From positions 1-64,000 of the forward strand of contig NZ_PGGM01000020.1 of assembly GCF_003010965.1 (NCBI RefSeq): 64,000 nucleotides of DNA, in the 5' to 3' direction. The stretch is from Phyllobacterium sophorae. GTDB taxonomy: Bacteria; Pseudomonadota; Alphaproteobacteria; Rhizobiales; Rhizobiaceae. Under the pieces are notes generated by a model that was not told where the DNA came from, ran no database searches, and saw only the letters and a program-made list of their open reading frames with translations. How positions within the stretch are numbered: position 1 is the first letter of the stretch; the number at the start of each line of letters is the position of its first letter. A program made the position numbers and the translations under genes. Below, piece after piece: positions 1 to 9,016 of the stretch.

Positions 1-98
1 AGCACACCGTCTCCTTCGATGCCCTGGTTGCCGAAATGGTGGAAGCCGATCTTCGAACAATCATGCGCGAGGAGGGCCGAAATGATTTCTATGGCTGA
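1..98 (+). CDS. gmd: GDP-mannose 4,6-dehydratase, C-terminal end (partial)
   Basis: Only the last 31 codons are inside the window, in the frame starting at base 3 and ending with TGA at 96-98. The peptide contains SFDALVAEMVEADL and ends NDFYG, which resembles the C-terminal tail of GDP-mannose 4,6-dehydratases. This enzyme makes GDP-4-keto-6-deoxymannose, the substrate of the fcl product encoded immediately downstream. The stop lies inside the start region of fcl, so the two are translationally coupled. The assignment rests on a short tail plus context. Confidence 0.75.
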   Translation, partial: HTVSFDALVAEMVEADLRTIMREEGRNDFYG

Positions 99-1083
99 AA
101 GGGACGATCACCACTTCGATCTGCGCGGAAAGCGGATTTGGATCGCCGGTCACTCAGGCATGGTGGGTTCCGCATTGACGCGCCGCCTTCGGCGCGAGGA
201 CTGTCAACTGCTTGAAGTTTCCCATGACGAACTCGACCTCACGCGCCAGCAGGAAACCGAGGAGTGGATGGCGAACGCCCGGCCGGACGCCATATTCATC
301 GCTGCGGCCAAGGTCGGGGGTATCGTCGCCAATTCAACTTACCCGGCTGACTTCCTTTATGACAATGCCATGATTGCCATGAACATCATGCACACGGCGA
401 ACAGGCTTGGTGTGCAGAAATTGTTGTGGCTGGGTTCGAGCTGCGTCTATCCGAAATATGCTGAGCAGCCGATTCGCGAAGACTCGCTGCTGACAGGAGC
501 GCTGGAACCAACAAATGAAGCTTACGCAGTCGCAAAGATTGCCGGGCTCAAGCTCGCCGAAGCTTATGCACGTCAATATGGAAGGCGGTTCATCACAGCG
601 ATGCCGACCAATCTTTACGGTCCCAATGACAATTTCGACCTGCAGAACGCGCATGTCCTTCCCGCCCTGATCAGGAAAATGCATGAAGCGAAGGTCGCGA
701 GAAGTCCCAGCGTTGTGGTCTGGGGTACCGGAACACCAAAACGCGAGTTTTTGCATGTCGATGACCTCGCGGACGCCTGTGTGTTCGTGATGAAGAGGCA
801 CTCCGATCCGGAAATCGTCAATATCGGTTCGGGCAAGGAGATCTCTATTCACGATGCGGCGATCCTCATTGCCAGAATAGTCGGCTATCAAGGATCCATT
901 GTGTTCGACACATCCAAACCGGATGGTACACCGCGCAAGCTGGTCGATCCCATGCGCCTGCAGGCAATGGGCTGGAAGCCGAGCATTGGGCTCGAAGCGG
1001 GAATAAGCGATCTCTACATGCGCTGGCAGCAATCAAGCACCTTGCCAAACGACGGATCGCTGGCGGTTTCGGCCGCCGGCTGA
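82..1083 (+). CDS. fcl: GDP-L-fucose synthase
   Basis: This SDR-family enzyme converts GDP-4-keto-6-deoxy-mannose to GDP-L-fucose by 3,5-epimerisation and NADPH reduction in the cytoplasm. The 333-residue protein has the Rossmann motif GHSGMVGS at residues 23-30, the SSCVYP segment near 119 and the catalytic YxxxK at Tyr148/Lys152, in the family's usual order. I chose ATG 82 because a strong AGGAGGG at 70-76 sits five bases upstream. A second ATG at 91 is also possible, while an in-frame ATG at 19 lies inside gmd. It overlaps the end of gmd by 17 bases and is followed by a strong terminator, so gmd-fcl form the end of a transcription unit. It supplies activated fucose for the polysaccharide made by this region. 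Confidence 0.95.
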   Translation: MISMAERDDHHFDLRGKRIWIAGHSGMVGSALTRRLRREDCQLLEVSHDELDLTRQQETEEWMANARPDAIFIAAAKVGGIVANSTYPADFLYDNAMIAMNIMHTANRLGVQKLLWLGSSCVYPKYAEQPIREDSLLTGALEPTNEAYAVAKIAGLKLAEAYARQYGRRFITAMPTNLYGPNDNFDLQNAHVLPALIRKMHEAKVARSPSVVVWGTGTPKREFLHVDDLADACVFVMKRHSDPEIVNIGSGKEISIHDAAILIARIVGYQGSIVFDTSKPDGTPRKLVDPMRLQAMGWKPSIGLEAGISDLYMRWQQSSTLPNDGSLAVSAAG

Positions 1084-1089
1084 CACCGT

Positions 1090-1126
1090 AAAAACCGCCG
1101 GCGCTCACTGCGCCGGCGGTTTTTTG
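1090..1126 (+). terminator. Rho-independent terminator after gmd-fcl
   Basis: A 12-bp perfect GC-rich stem (1093-1104 with 1110-1121) with a five-base loop is followed by a run of T. An A-run on the other side means it may also act on transcripts of the converging exoF-like operon. Confidence 0.9.
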
Positions 1127-1213
1127 TTGGCCTGGATTTGAATGTTCTCCGCTCTGGAAAAGCAAAGCCCGCCGGGCCTGTCGACGCCCGGCGGGAGAGC
1201 TGATTTCACGCAA

Positions 1214-2476
1214 TCAGTTTACTTTTGCGGTAACCTCTTTCGGCAGCGTCAATTGTGCGCGGAGGATATCGCCGGCCTTGATCTGATCGTGTTCGGAAAG
1301 TTCCGTCTCGTGGTATTCCCCATTGACGTCGCGAACGACTGTGAACACCAGTTTGACCGTCTCTTCGCGGGTATTTGCCCGCTGTGCACTAGCGCCGATC
1401 TCGGCCATGGTTTGAACGATGAACGTCAATCGCTTGCGCAGCCGCATAATGTCGAGTTCGATGTCTCGCAATTCCTTGGCTGCATCATTCGATCGCTGAT
1501 CGTACAGGGCCTGCAAGCTCTGCTCGATCGCGTTTTCGTTCTGCTTGGCACGAGCAAGAAATGATCCGAATTCCAGTGCATCGCGCCGCATTGCCGAGAG
1601 CTGACGTTGTGTATCACGCAATGTCGATTGAGCGGTGAGACCCTGCGCGACGAGCTTTTCCGAAGCGCCCACGTTCTGCTCCAGGAGCGAAATTTCTTCG
1701 TTGCGCAGCTTTGTGCTTTCCTCGAGCGTCTGGATTTCTTCCGAATAGTTCTGCCTCTGCGCCTTGAGTGCTTTCTCCTGGCTGGCCAGCGCAGCAAGCC
1801 GCAGTTCAAACAGTTTGCGCTCGGACTCGATCACACCCTGACGGGCAGGAAGATCATCGGTCCCGGTATCCTTGGCCAATACATATTCGAAGGTTTTGTT
1901 GTTCAGCTCGGCTTCCAGCCGCGCCCGCTTTACATCCTGCGCGAACAACTGGAGTGACGTATCGGAGTAGTCCTGACGCGCGGCCACCAGCTGGGTGCCG
2001 GCGACATCGAGCTTGTCGGTAGCCTGCTTCAAGCCGCCACTCAGGGCAAAGAGCTCTAGCGCGATCATGCCCGGACGGTATTCATATTTACCCGGTTTCT
2101 GAACGTCGCCGATGACGAATACAGGTGCATACTCCTTGACCGCAACCGAAACCGACAGACCCGGAATATGTTGAAGCAGCGCCTGGCTGATCGTGCTGCT
2201 GATTTCCGATATGCTGTGGTCAGCAACCTGAATATTGCCGAGAATGGGATATCCGATTGTTCCGCCCACACTCACAGGGAACGTGCCCGACAGCCCCGCG
2301 TCGCCATAAACCGTGATTTGCAGGACGTCGCCGGATCCGATCTTGTAGGGTTCTTCTGCCCATGCCGGCGAGATAGTTGACGATAACAGGAGCAGTGACG
2401 AGAAAGTCCAGGTCGTCACCATTCTGTTGATTCTGAAGCCCGTTCCGGGGCGCTTGTTTTTCTGTTTGATCAACAT
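1214..2476 (-). CDS. Polysaccharide export protein (ExoF/Wza-like)
   Basis: A probable periplasmic/outer-membrane polysaccharide export protein. The N-terminus has a basic stretch, a hydrophobic segment and a likely signal-peptidase site after SPAWA. Mature sequence starts with the polysaccharide biosynthesis/export motif YKIGSGDVLQITVYGD, followed by a SLBB-like segment containing VFVIGDVQKPGKYEY. The C-terminal half is rich in heptad-like coiled coil (about residues 190-360), which is the ExoF type of architecture (about 420 residues) rather than short Wza. I prefer ATG 2476, with GAGGT about six bases upstream. ATG 2488, which overlaps the upstream stop as ATGA, is the alternative. It is coupled to the ExoP-like gene and probably works with it in exopolysaccharide secretion. 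Confidence 0.85.
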   Translation of the reverse strand: MLIKQKNKRPGTGFRINRMVTTWTFSSLLLLSSTISPAWAEEPYKIGSGDVLQITVYGDAGLSGTFPVSVGGTIGYPILGNIQVADHSISEISSTISQALLQHIPGLSVSVAVKEYAPVFVIGDVQKPGKYEYRPGMIALELFALSGGLKQATDKLDVAGTQLVAARQDYSDTSLQLFAQDVKRARLEAELNNKTFEYVLAKDTGTDDLPARQGVIESERKLFELRLAALASQEKALKAQRQNYSEEIQTLEESTKLRNEEISLLEQNVGASEKLVAQGLTAQSTLRDTQRQLSAMRRDALEFGSFLARAKQNENAIEQSLQALYDQRSNDAAKELRDIELDIMRLRKRLTFIVQTMAEIGASAQRANTREETVKLVFTVVRDVNGEYHETELSEHDQIKAGDILRAQLTLPKEVTAKVN

Positions 2477-2484
2477 TGTCGACC

Positions 2485-4680
2485 TCATGCCTTTGCCGTG
2501 AATGAGCGTGATTTGACGTGCCCGGCGATCTTCTTGACCATTTTTTGTGGTGCAAGCTGCATCGGCAGGAAAGGTGTATCGTTTTTGGCCACTTTGCCGC
2601 GCCGGCGATCGCCATTGAGGACGATGCCGCCGATTTTGCGGCCGTCGGCCCGTAGCCTGGTGATGGCGGCGACAACCTGATCGGCGCGGGCTGTATCGCG
2701 CCGAACGACAACGACTGTCGTATCCACCAATGCTGATACACGGATTGCGTCGGCGCCACTGCTCACAGCAGGAGTATCGATAAGCACGATATCGTACTGG
2801 CGTTTGAGCTGGGCGATCATTTTCGAGAATTGTTCGTGGCCCAGAAGATATTCGGCTGGAACCTCACTGCTTTGCGTTGCCACGAAATCGATGGACGACG
2901 CAATATCGTGCTGTACGGCCGCTTCCAATGTCTGCCTGCCGCGGATCACTTCCTCGAGATATGGGCCGAACTGATCGCCAAACTCTTTTGCGACCATGGG
3001 GTTCTGGAAATTGGCGTCAACGACGACAGTCCGGATTCCGGTAGCAGACAAGGATCGCGCGAGACCTGCAACGATCAGCGTCTTGCCTTCTTGATCTCCG
3101 GCCGACGTTATCGCAATCGCCCTCGAGATTTTCGGTGATGCCGACAGCAGCAAGTGGGCCTGAAGGTCGGCGACAGCTCGTCCGAAGCTGGACTGGTTGT
3201 CGCTGATCATATGGGCCGCATCCTTTCGCTCACGGTTTGAGAGCATCGGGATCCTTCCGATAATGGGCAGTCTGGTCAACGCTTCGAGCGCTTCAGGCGA
3301 ACGGATCGACCGGTCGAAAAATTCGAGAAGGAGTGCTGCAATGACGCCGAGGGCAGTGCCGGCGATTATGCCCAGCATCAGCCAGGTTTTCAGGCGCGGG
3401 CTGGACTTCGACATTGCCGGCACGGCACGCGATATCATACGTGCATCCGCCGATGCGATGCCGTCCTGTTCGATCGTCTGCTTGTATCTGGTGAGATAGC
3501 TTTCGTAGATTGCGCGGTTGGCTGCAGCCTCGCGATCCAGCTGGTCGGCGTGAACGAGCGCCTGGTTCGCCGTTGACATGCTATCTTGAATTTCTTTCAG
3601 ATTAGCTTCGACAGCGGCTTGTTGCCGATGCGTTACGTTGATCTCGTTCCTTAAACTATCGATGATCTGCTGCACTTCCTCATCGACCTGAATTTTCAAT
3701 GAATTGAGCTGAGACCTCAATTGTGGAAGCTGTGCGCTCTGAGTGGCTCCGCTCTGCTGTATTTCCAGAATCGAGCGCTCGATACGGGATTGTTCCGTCC
3801 GTAACTGCAGGATCGCGGGCGAACTCAGAACTTCGGTCAATGAAACGCCCGACTTGCTCTCGGCCGCCTCTATCGCCGTGGAAAGGCGAGCTTCGGTTCC
3901 GGCGAGCTTTGCGCGAAGATTTGCAAGTTCGGCATTCAGGGCAGCAATCTGCTGCGACTGAAGTGTCATACCGTTAGCCTTTACAAGGCCCGACTTTTCG
4001 CGAAAATCGGCGGCTGCCCGTTCCGATTGTTCGAGGGTCGTACGCAGACTGACGAGTTTGCCGCCGAGCCAGTCGCTCACGCGCCGGGTAGCCGAGGTCT
4101 GGACGTCGATCTGGTAGTCCAGATATGCTTCGCCAAAGGCATTGGCGGCGGCGGCAGAGTATTTCGGGTTATCTGCCTGGTAACTGATGTAGATCGTGTA
4201 GGAACGGCCGTCGTTGGCGACGTTCACGTTCGAAAGCAACTTGTCAATACGTGCGCGATTGTTGTCTTCCAAGCTGGCGGCGTCGCCGCTTGCCGGGGCT
4301 GCTGTCCCAGCTTTGGTCCGTTCGGTTGGTGCTGAGACCATGTTGCCATTTGCGTCAAACCCTTCGCGATCCAGCCGCAACAGCACTTTCTCGGCCATCA
4401 TGCGCGAGGTAATGATGTCGAGTTCCGTCCGCAGGACCGGGCTTTCCTGCGGTAGCGGCGAAACCACCGATTCCGTCGGCAGCGCTTGAAGCTTGCGCAC
4501 GTTGAGCGCAAGGATGGCCTCAGAACTATATTGCGCCGGAGAGAACATATAGCCGATCACCGACAGGCCAACCCCGATGGTGACGGTTGACAGAACGACG
4601 AGTTTTCTTCGCCAGAGTAGCGACACCAGTCGCGGAAATACCATTCCACCCTGTGCGGGCACGACTTCAGAAACGATCAT
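2485..4680 (-). CDS. Chain-length determinant / tyrosine-kinase-like protein (ExoP/Wzc-like)
   Basis: An inner-membrane co-polymerase with a Wzz domain and a cytoplasmic P-loop domain, expected to control chain length and export. Transmembrane segments lie at about residues 27-46 and 428-452, with a long coiled-coil periplasmic part between them. The cytoplasmic domain has a Walker A SAGDQEGKT near 524-534 and a Walker B YDIVLIDTP near 627-636. The Walker A' segment reads VDANFQNP instead of the usual DxDxR-P type, and no tyrosine follows Walker B, so the tyrosine-rich C-terminal tail of classic BY-kinases is missing. The start ATG has GGGG seven bases upstream. The gene overlaps the ExoF-like gene by four bases if that gene starts at 2488. 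Function as an export partner is likely; kinase activity is doubtful. Confidence 0.85.
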   Translation of the reverse strand: MIVSEVVPAQGGMVFPRLVSLLWRRKLVVLSTVTIGVGLSVIGYMFSPAQYSSEAILALNVRKLQALPTESVVSPLPQESPVLRTELDIITSRMMAEKVLLRLDREGFDANGNMVSAPTERTKAGTAAPASGDAASLEDNNRARIDKLLSNVNVANDGRSYTIYISYQADNPKYSAAAANAFGEAYLDYQIDVQTSATRRVSDWLGGKLVSLRTTLEQSERAAADFREKSGLVKANGMTLQSQQIAALNAELANLRAKLAGTEARLSTAIEAAESKSGVSLTEVLSSPAILQLRTEQSRIERSILEIQQSGATQSAQLPQLRSQLNSLKIQVDEEVQQIIDSLRNEINVTHRQQAAVEANLKEIQDSMSTANQALVHADQLDREAAANRAIYESYLTRYKQTIEQDGIASADARMISRAVPAMSKSSPRLKTWLMLGIIAGTALGVIAALLLEFFDRSIRSPEALEALTRLPIIGRIPMLSNRERKDAAHMISDNQSSFGRAVADLQAHLLLSASPKISRAIAITSAGDQEGKTLIVAGLARSLSATGIRTVVVDANFQNPMVAKEFGDQFGPYLEEVIRGRQTLEAAVQHDIASSIDFVATQSSEVPAEYLLGHEQFSKMIAQLKRQYDIVLIDTPAVSSGADAIRVSALVDTTVVVVRRDTARADQVVAAITRLRADGRKIGGIVLNGDRRRGKVAKNDTPFLPMQLAPQKMVKKIAGHVKSRSFTAKA

Positions 4681-4729
4681 GATTTGACCCCTTGCATAAT
4701 CAGATTTCAGTTAGCTGACCGTTGTCTGG

Positions 4730-5650
4730 TCAGAATCTGGATTCGTGCGGAATCATGTCGCTAATTTTGTAGGCAACTTCGGTCCGGTTGGTCGCACCCA
4801 GTTTTTTCATAATGTTGCGGATGTGGACTTTTACCGTGCTCTCGCAAAGATTGAGCTCGTAGGCGATAATCTTGTTCGCCTTGCCGCGTCGCAGACCTTC
4901 CGCTACCGCTGACTGGCGTGCCGTGAACGACGTCGCAATGTGACGAAATTCATCGCTGCGACCGCCGACCAGCTTGCGCAGCGCAAGCACACTGCTCGCT
5001 GGAACAAACTTTCCGCCGGCGATGGCCAACTCGATTGCCTGCATGCAGATCTCGATGCCAACCGTTGTCGGAATATATCCCCTGACACCGAGCTCCAAAG
5101 CCTTCAGGACAAATGTCAGGTCGTCATTATCAGCGACAACAACAACAGCTGCGGTTTCGAAAGTTGCGACAAGTTCGCTTATTTCTGCGGTCAGCTCGGC
5201 GTCGTCCAGGCTCCTGTTGCCGGTGTTGATCAGGACAGCACGCAAGTTCGACAGTTCCTTCTTGGATGCCTGCCATTCCTCAAGGCTTCCGAAAGTAAAT
5301 ACCTTCAGGCCAATGTGATGATTAAGCAGCGCTTGCGCCAGACATTCGCGCTCCAAGGCCCGCTTGTCTACGATTGCTAGATAATCATCTGGACGATACT
5401 TTTGAAATTGGCGATCATTGTTGTATTTTTCGTTAAGTTGGTGATTATTATTTACAACGATGTCGCGATTATAAGACGTTACTTCACTTTTCCCCAAGTG
5501 AGATGGATGAGTATTCTCCATTTTAGTTCCCCAATTTTTATCATTTGTTGCGAATTGATATATTGAACGCGTCCAACCACGTTCAGCCGCACTTCTTTTC
5601 ACGGTTTTTAATCTACGCTCTTTATTTGTTAGTGTCTTTAATCCTCTCAT
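4730..5650 (-). CDS. LuxR-family regulator with pseudo-receiver domain
   Basis: A transcription factor with an N-terminal receiver-like domain (about residues 70-205) and a C-terminal LuxR/NarL helix-turn-helix (about 242-297, including LNLCESTVKVHIRNIMKKLG). The receiver looks degenerate: the strand that normally carries the phospho-accepting Asp reads AVLINTGN, and the usual Lys in the GxxGYxxK segment is Thr (GVRGYIPTT). It probably acts without phosphorylation. It is transcribed toward the ExoP/ExoF-like genes 49 bases downstream, so it may regulate or be co-transcribed with them. The ATG at 5650 has AAGGA close upstream. An in-frame ATG at 5521 with GGGGA six bases upstream is equally plausible and would remove 43 basic, AT-rich residues. 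Confidence 0.8.
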   Translation of the reverse strand: MRGLKTLTNKERRLKTVKRSAAERGWTRSIYQFATNDKNWGTKMENTHPSHLGKSEVTSYNRDIVVNNNHQLNEKYNNDRQFQKYRPDDYLAIVDKRALERECLAQALLNHHIGLKVFTFGSLEEWQASKKELSNLRAVLINTGNRSLDDAELTAEISELVATFETAAVVVVADNDDLTFVLKALELGVRGYIPTTVGIEICMQAIELAIAGGKFVPASSVLALRKLVGGRSDEFRHIATSFTARQSAVAEGLRRGKANKIIAYELNLCESTVKVHIRNIMKKLGATNRTEVAYKISDMIPHESRF

Positions 5651-5905
5651 AATTCCTTCGATGTGGGAAAAATGCCCGGTGTAGGCAGCAGTAACTCGAC
5701 ACCATAGACTGGATTAATTCGTGCAGCCCCGCCGTTAGTTAGGAATCTGCAGATGTGCCTCGGAACGAGGCACATAAAGACAAGTTTATACTTGAATGTA
5801 GTTGTGATTTCGATCGCGAATGGAGCACTCAGAGGGGGCGCGCGAAGCTTGTCTTCCCGGTGATTCGCCTTGCCCGTGTCAGCGTTTGCGGGCAGCTGTC
5901 GGATA

Positions 5906-6565
5906 TCAGCCGATTGCCAGCGTGAGCTTCCGGCTAGTGAATGCTTCAGCAAAGCGCTCAGCGGCGCGGCACTCCATGCCGCGCAAACGGGCAAGTCCCT
6001 TGAACGTCAGTTCGTCAAACCAGTCCTTCGATCGCTGCGTACCGAAATGTTCGAGCAGAAGCTGGACTTTGCGGTCCATGACGGCAGCTGTGAGCGGCAC
6101 ATAGGTGTTGTGCTGGGTCAAATCTCCATCCCACTTGGGGATCTCATATTCCAGCACAAGGTGGTTGCGGAAGATATTGGTTGTCAGCCGGTTGACTTCC
6201 CGATGGTCCTGATGCGCGTCGTCGCGGGCATGTGTGAAGATTACGCCGGGCGAAATGCGATCGCGCAAGGCGGTCAGCCATTGTTTGATTTCGCGGGTCT
6301 GGCTGGGAAAGTAACTGTCTTCGAATTCCGCAAGCTCAATCTTGCAGGACGCAGCCCCTTCAAGGAATGCCATAGCTGACTCATTCGCCTCCCGTGCACG
6401 CACGCCAGGCGCACTGAGTACGCACCAGTGGACATCAAGCAGGACGCCCTCGGCAATAAGACTGAGGATGGTCCCTCCCGCGCCAATCTCGATATCATCC
6501 GAATGAGCGCCGAGGCAAAGGACGGAGAGACGTTCCCCTCGTCTTGCCAAAGGCAACTGTCTCAT
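5906..6565 (-). CDS. PIG-L family deacetylase
   Basis: A LmbE/PIG-L family zinc-dependent N-deacetylase; members remove acetyl from amino-sugar conjugates or similar small molecules. The first metal motif AHSDDIE at residues 20-26 is a variant of AHPDDxE. A second HxxH-type motif (DDAHQDH) lies near residue 116. At 219 residues the length is usual for the family. The start overlaps the stop of the cytidylyltransferase gene (ATGA), so the methyltransferase, cytidylyltransferase and deacetylase form a tightly coupled operon. The context suggests it deacetylates a sugar intermediate of the CDP-sugar route; the substrate cannot be told from sequence. Confidence 0.85.
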   Translation of the reverse strand: MRQLPLARRGERLSVLCLGAHSDDIEIGAGGTILSLIAEGVLLDVHWCVLSAPGVRAREANESAMAFLEGAASCKIELAEFEDSYFPSQTREIKQWLTALRDRISPGVIFTHARDDAHQDHREVNRLTTNIFRNHLVLEYEIPKWDGDLTQHNTYVPLTAAVMDRKVQLLLEHFGTQRSKDWFDELTFKGLARLRGMECRAAERFAEAFTSRKLTLAIG

Positions 6566-7374
6566 AGCGCCTTGACCAAGCGGATGTTGGCTGTATCTTT
6601 CGCAGCGCCATGGATCGTCCAGGGCATTTCACCCCTTTCGACCATCTCTTGAAGTGCCTGCCAATCGCGCAATGTGTCCATTGAGCGCCAGAATCCTTCG
6701 TGCTTGTAAGCCATGAGCATGTCATCTGCGATCAGCCGGCTGAACGGCTCGAGCACGAGCTCTTCGGATTCCCTCATGTAATCGAAGATCTCGCCGCGGA
6801 ACAGGAAATAGCCGCCATTGATCCAGATGTCGGAGCGGTCAGAAGACCGGAACTCGCGAACGCGGCCGTCTTCCGCAATATCGGCGAGGTGGTAGGTGAG
6901 CGGCGGACGGACCGCCAGAAAGCATGCAATCTTGCCGCTCGCTTCGAACTTTTCGATCATGTCGTCAAGGTCGACATTGCTCAGGCCATCACTGTAGTTG
7001 GCGAGAAAGATCTTTTCATTCCTTACCTGGTCGCGTACGGCCCAGAGCCGTTCACCGATGTTACGCCATATGCCGGTGTCGATCAGCGAGATGCGCCAAT
7101 CTTTCTGGGATTCCCCCAGTACTTCTACGTTGCCATCGCCCGTCACCACACAATCCGAGAATGTCTGGGGTCTGCAATTCAAGAAGAAGTCCTTGACGAC
7201 GTTTGCCTTGTAGCCAAGGCAAAGAATGAAATCATCGTGTCCGTAATCGGCATAATATTGCATGACATGCCGCAGGATCGGCTGTGAGCCGAGCGGGATC
7301 ATCGGTTTTGGAACGTTCTCCGAATATTCGCGGATGCGCGTGCCCATTCCACCGCAGAACAAAACGACTTTCAT
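6562..7374 (-). CDS. rfbF: Glucose-1-phosphate cytidylyltransferase
   Basis: This nucleotidyltransferase makes CDP-glucose from glucose-1-phosphate and CTP, the entry step to CDP-linked deoxysugars. The 270-residue protein begins with MKVVLFCGGMGTR, then KPMIPLGSQPILRH, and has the FILCLGYKANVVKDFF and YSDGLSNVD segments typical of RfbF. The frame stays open upstream to 7632, but that extension lies inside the methyltransferase gene. ATG 7374 overlaps the methyltransferase stop (ATGA) and has GAAGGA about nine bases upstream. No recognisable RfbG (CDP-glucose 4,6-dehydratase) or RfbH is in the window, so the next step must be done by the local SDR or by a gene elsewhere. Confidence 0.93.
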   Translation of the reverse strand: MKVVLFCGGMGTRIREYSENVPKPMIPLGSQPILRHVMQYYADYGHDDFILCLGYKANVVKDFFLNCRPQTFSDCVVTGDGNVEVLGESQKDWRISLIDTGIWRNIGERLWAVRDQVRNEKIFLANYSDGLSNVDLDDMIEKFEASGKIACFLAVRPPLTYHLADIAEDGRVREFRSSDRSDIWINGGYFLFRGEIFDYMRESEELVLEPFSRLIADDMLMAYKHEGFWRSMDTLRDWQALQEMVERGEMPWTIHGAAKDTANIRLVKAL

Positions 7375-8666
7375 GGCTTGAGTTCCTTCGGGTCGATGAT
7401 GCTGACACCCGGAATGGGAACGACGAATTTTGCGCCCCATTCCTGGACATGCCGCATCTGTGCAACGATCTCGTCCTTGAGATTCCAGGGCAGGATCAGG
7501 ATGTAGTCGGGTTTCAACAGGTCGATGGCTTCGACGGGTTCGATCGGAATATGCATTCCCGGCGTATAGCGGCCGTGCTTGTAGGGATTTCTGTCCACGG
7601 TGAAATCGAGAAAGTCGGTGCCAATGCCGCAATAGTTGAGCAGGGTATTGCCCTTGCCCGGCGCTCCGTAGCCGCAGATTGTCTTGCCGGCTTCCTTTGC
7701 TGCGATCAGGAACGAAAGCAGTTCGCGCTTCACCTTGCGGGCACGCTCGACGAACGAGGTGTAGACGGCGATCTTGTCGAGACCCGCCTTGATCTCATTG
7801 TTCAGCACGCCCGCAACGCTGGGTTGAGTTGGCCGCGCGCTGGTCTGATGCGCAAGATGAACGCGCAGAGATCCGCCATGCGTGACCAATTCCTCTACGT
7901 CAATGACTTTCAAGCCATGTTTCTTGGCCATGTGCTCAATCGTCAGAAGTGAGAAGTAAGAGAAGTGCTCGTGATAGATCGTGTCGAACTGGTTCTCGGC
8001 GATCAGCTTCTCGATATGCGGAAACTCGAGTGTGATCACGCCTTCCGGCTTCAACAGGAGCTTCATGCCTGCGACAAAATCATTGAGATCCGGAACCTGC
8101 GCAAGGACATTGTTGCCGACGATCAGGTCCGCGCGCAGCCCTTCGTTGATGAGGTCCCGCGCATATTTTTCACCGAAGAATTCAACCCTGGTGGGAACGC
8201 CTTTTTCAATCGCGACCTTTGCCACGTTGGCGGCGGGCTCGATCCCGAGCACAGGTACATTGAGCGGAATGAAATGCTGGAGCAAATATCCGTCATTGCT
8301 GGCCAGTTCAACAACGAGACTGTTGCGGTTAAGCTCGAGCTGCCGTGCCATTTGATGACAGTATTTTCGCGCATGCGCGACCCAGCTGGTCGAATAGGAG
8401 GAGAAGTAGGCATACTCCTCGAAGATGGCCTGCGGGCTCACATACTCCTTCAGTTGGACCAGAAGGCATTCGTCGCAAACGAATACGTGGAGCGGATAGT
8501 ACGGCTCCATGGAATCGATCTGTTCGCGCGGAACAAAGCTTTCGCAAGGCGGGGACATTCCAAGATCAATGAAAGTGTGTTTCAAACCGGTACCGCACAG
8601 GCGACAATGATGAATTTTATCGCTTGGGCGGTTTGCCAATAAGAGAGTACTGGTTTGGATATTCAT
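7371..8666 (-). CDS. Sugar C-methyltransferase (NovU/TylC3-like)
   Basis: A SAM-dependent methyltransferase of the type that adds a C-methyl branch to nucleotide deoxysugars. It has the three-part layout of that family: an N-terminal zinc-binding module with Cys21/Cys24 (CRLCG) and Cys64/Cys67 (CDEC), a SAM-binding domain with VVELASNDGY near 118-127, and a C-terminal Methyltransf_14-type domain with AGKTICGYGAPGKGNTLLNY. A length of 431 residues fits. The start ATG is preceded by AGGAG about eight bases upstream. It is the first gene of a coupled operon with rfbF and the PIG-L gene. The keto-sugar substrate is inferred from family and context only. Confidence 0.88.
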   Translation of the reverse strand: MNIQTSTLLLANRPSDKIHHCRLCGTGLKHTFIDLGMSPPCESFVPREQIDSMEPYYPLHVFVCDECLLVQLKEYVSPQAIFEEYAYFSSYSTSWVAHARKYCHQMARQLELNRNSLVVELASNDGYLLQHFIPLNVPVLGIEPAANVAKVAIEKGVPTRVEFFGEKYARDLINEGLRADLIVGNNVLAQVPDLNDFVAGMKLLLKPEGVITLEFPHIEKLIAENQFDTIYHEHFSYFSLLTIEHMAKKHGLKVIDVEELVTHGGSLRVHLAHQTSARPTQPSVAGVLNNEIKAGLDKIAVYTSFVERARKVKRELLSFLIAAKEAGKTICGYGAPGKGNTLLNYCGIGTDFLDFTVDRNPYKHGRYTPGMHIPIEPVEAIDLLKPDYILILPWNLKDEIVAQMRHVQEWGAKFVVPIPGVSIIDPKELKP

Positions 8667-9016
8667 ACCTTGGCTCCTGATCCACTGAACGAGATCACCG
8701 CACCCGAAACAAACTCCCTGGGTGCCGGGATCATCATCCTCATGGCAACGAAGGTACGGCCTCCGCGCCTCATGGGCGATATGACTATGCGATCAGGTGG
8801 CTCATCCGAACGGTGGAACGTGTCCATCCCGCGTCCGTCAAACGGAGTGCGCAGACGCCGCCGCGCGGGCGTTTCCGCAGACACCACGGGATTGCCGCCG
8901 CTGGAATTCACCCGTGCGGCCTACCCCTTATTGTGAGTTTCCCTGCGACAAGGAGTTTGACAAAATCGGACCCTCCACGCACCACTGGCAAGGGTTCGAA
9001 CACGAGGCGAAACAGG
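8667..9016. other. Intergenic region between divergent sugar genes
   Basis: These 350 bases separate the methyltransferase operon (reverse) from the RmlC-like gene (forward) and should hold both promoters. A TTGACA hexamer occurs shortly before the RmlC-like start, but I see no convincing -10 at the right distance. An open frame runs through from 8813 into the RmlC-like gene, but its N-terminal part does not resemble the epimerase family. Confidence 0.6.
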
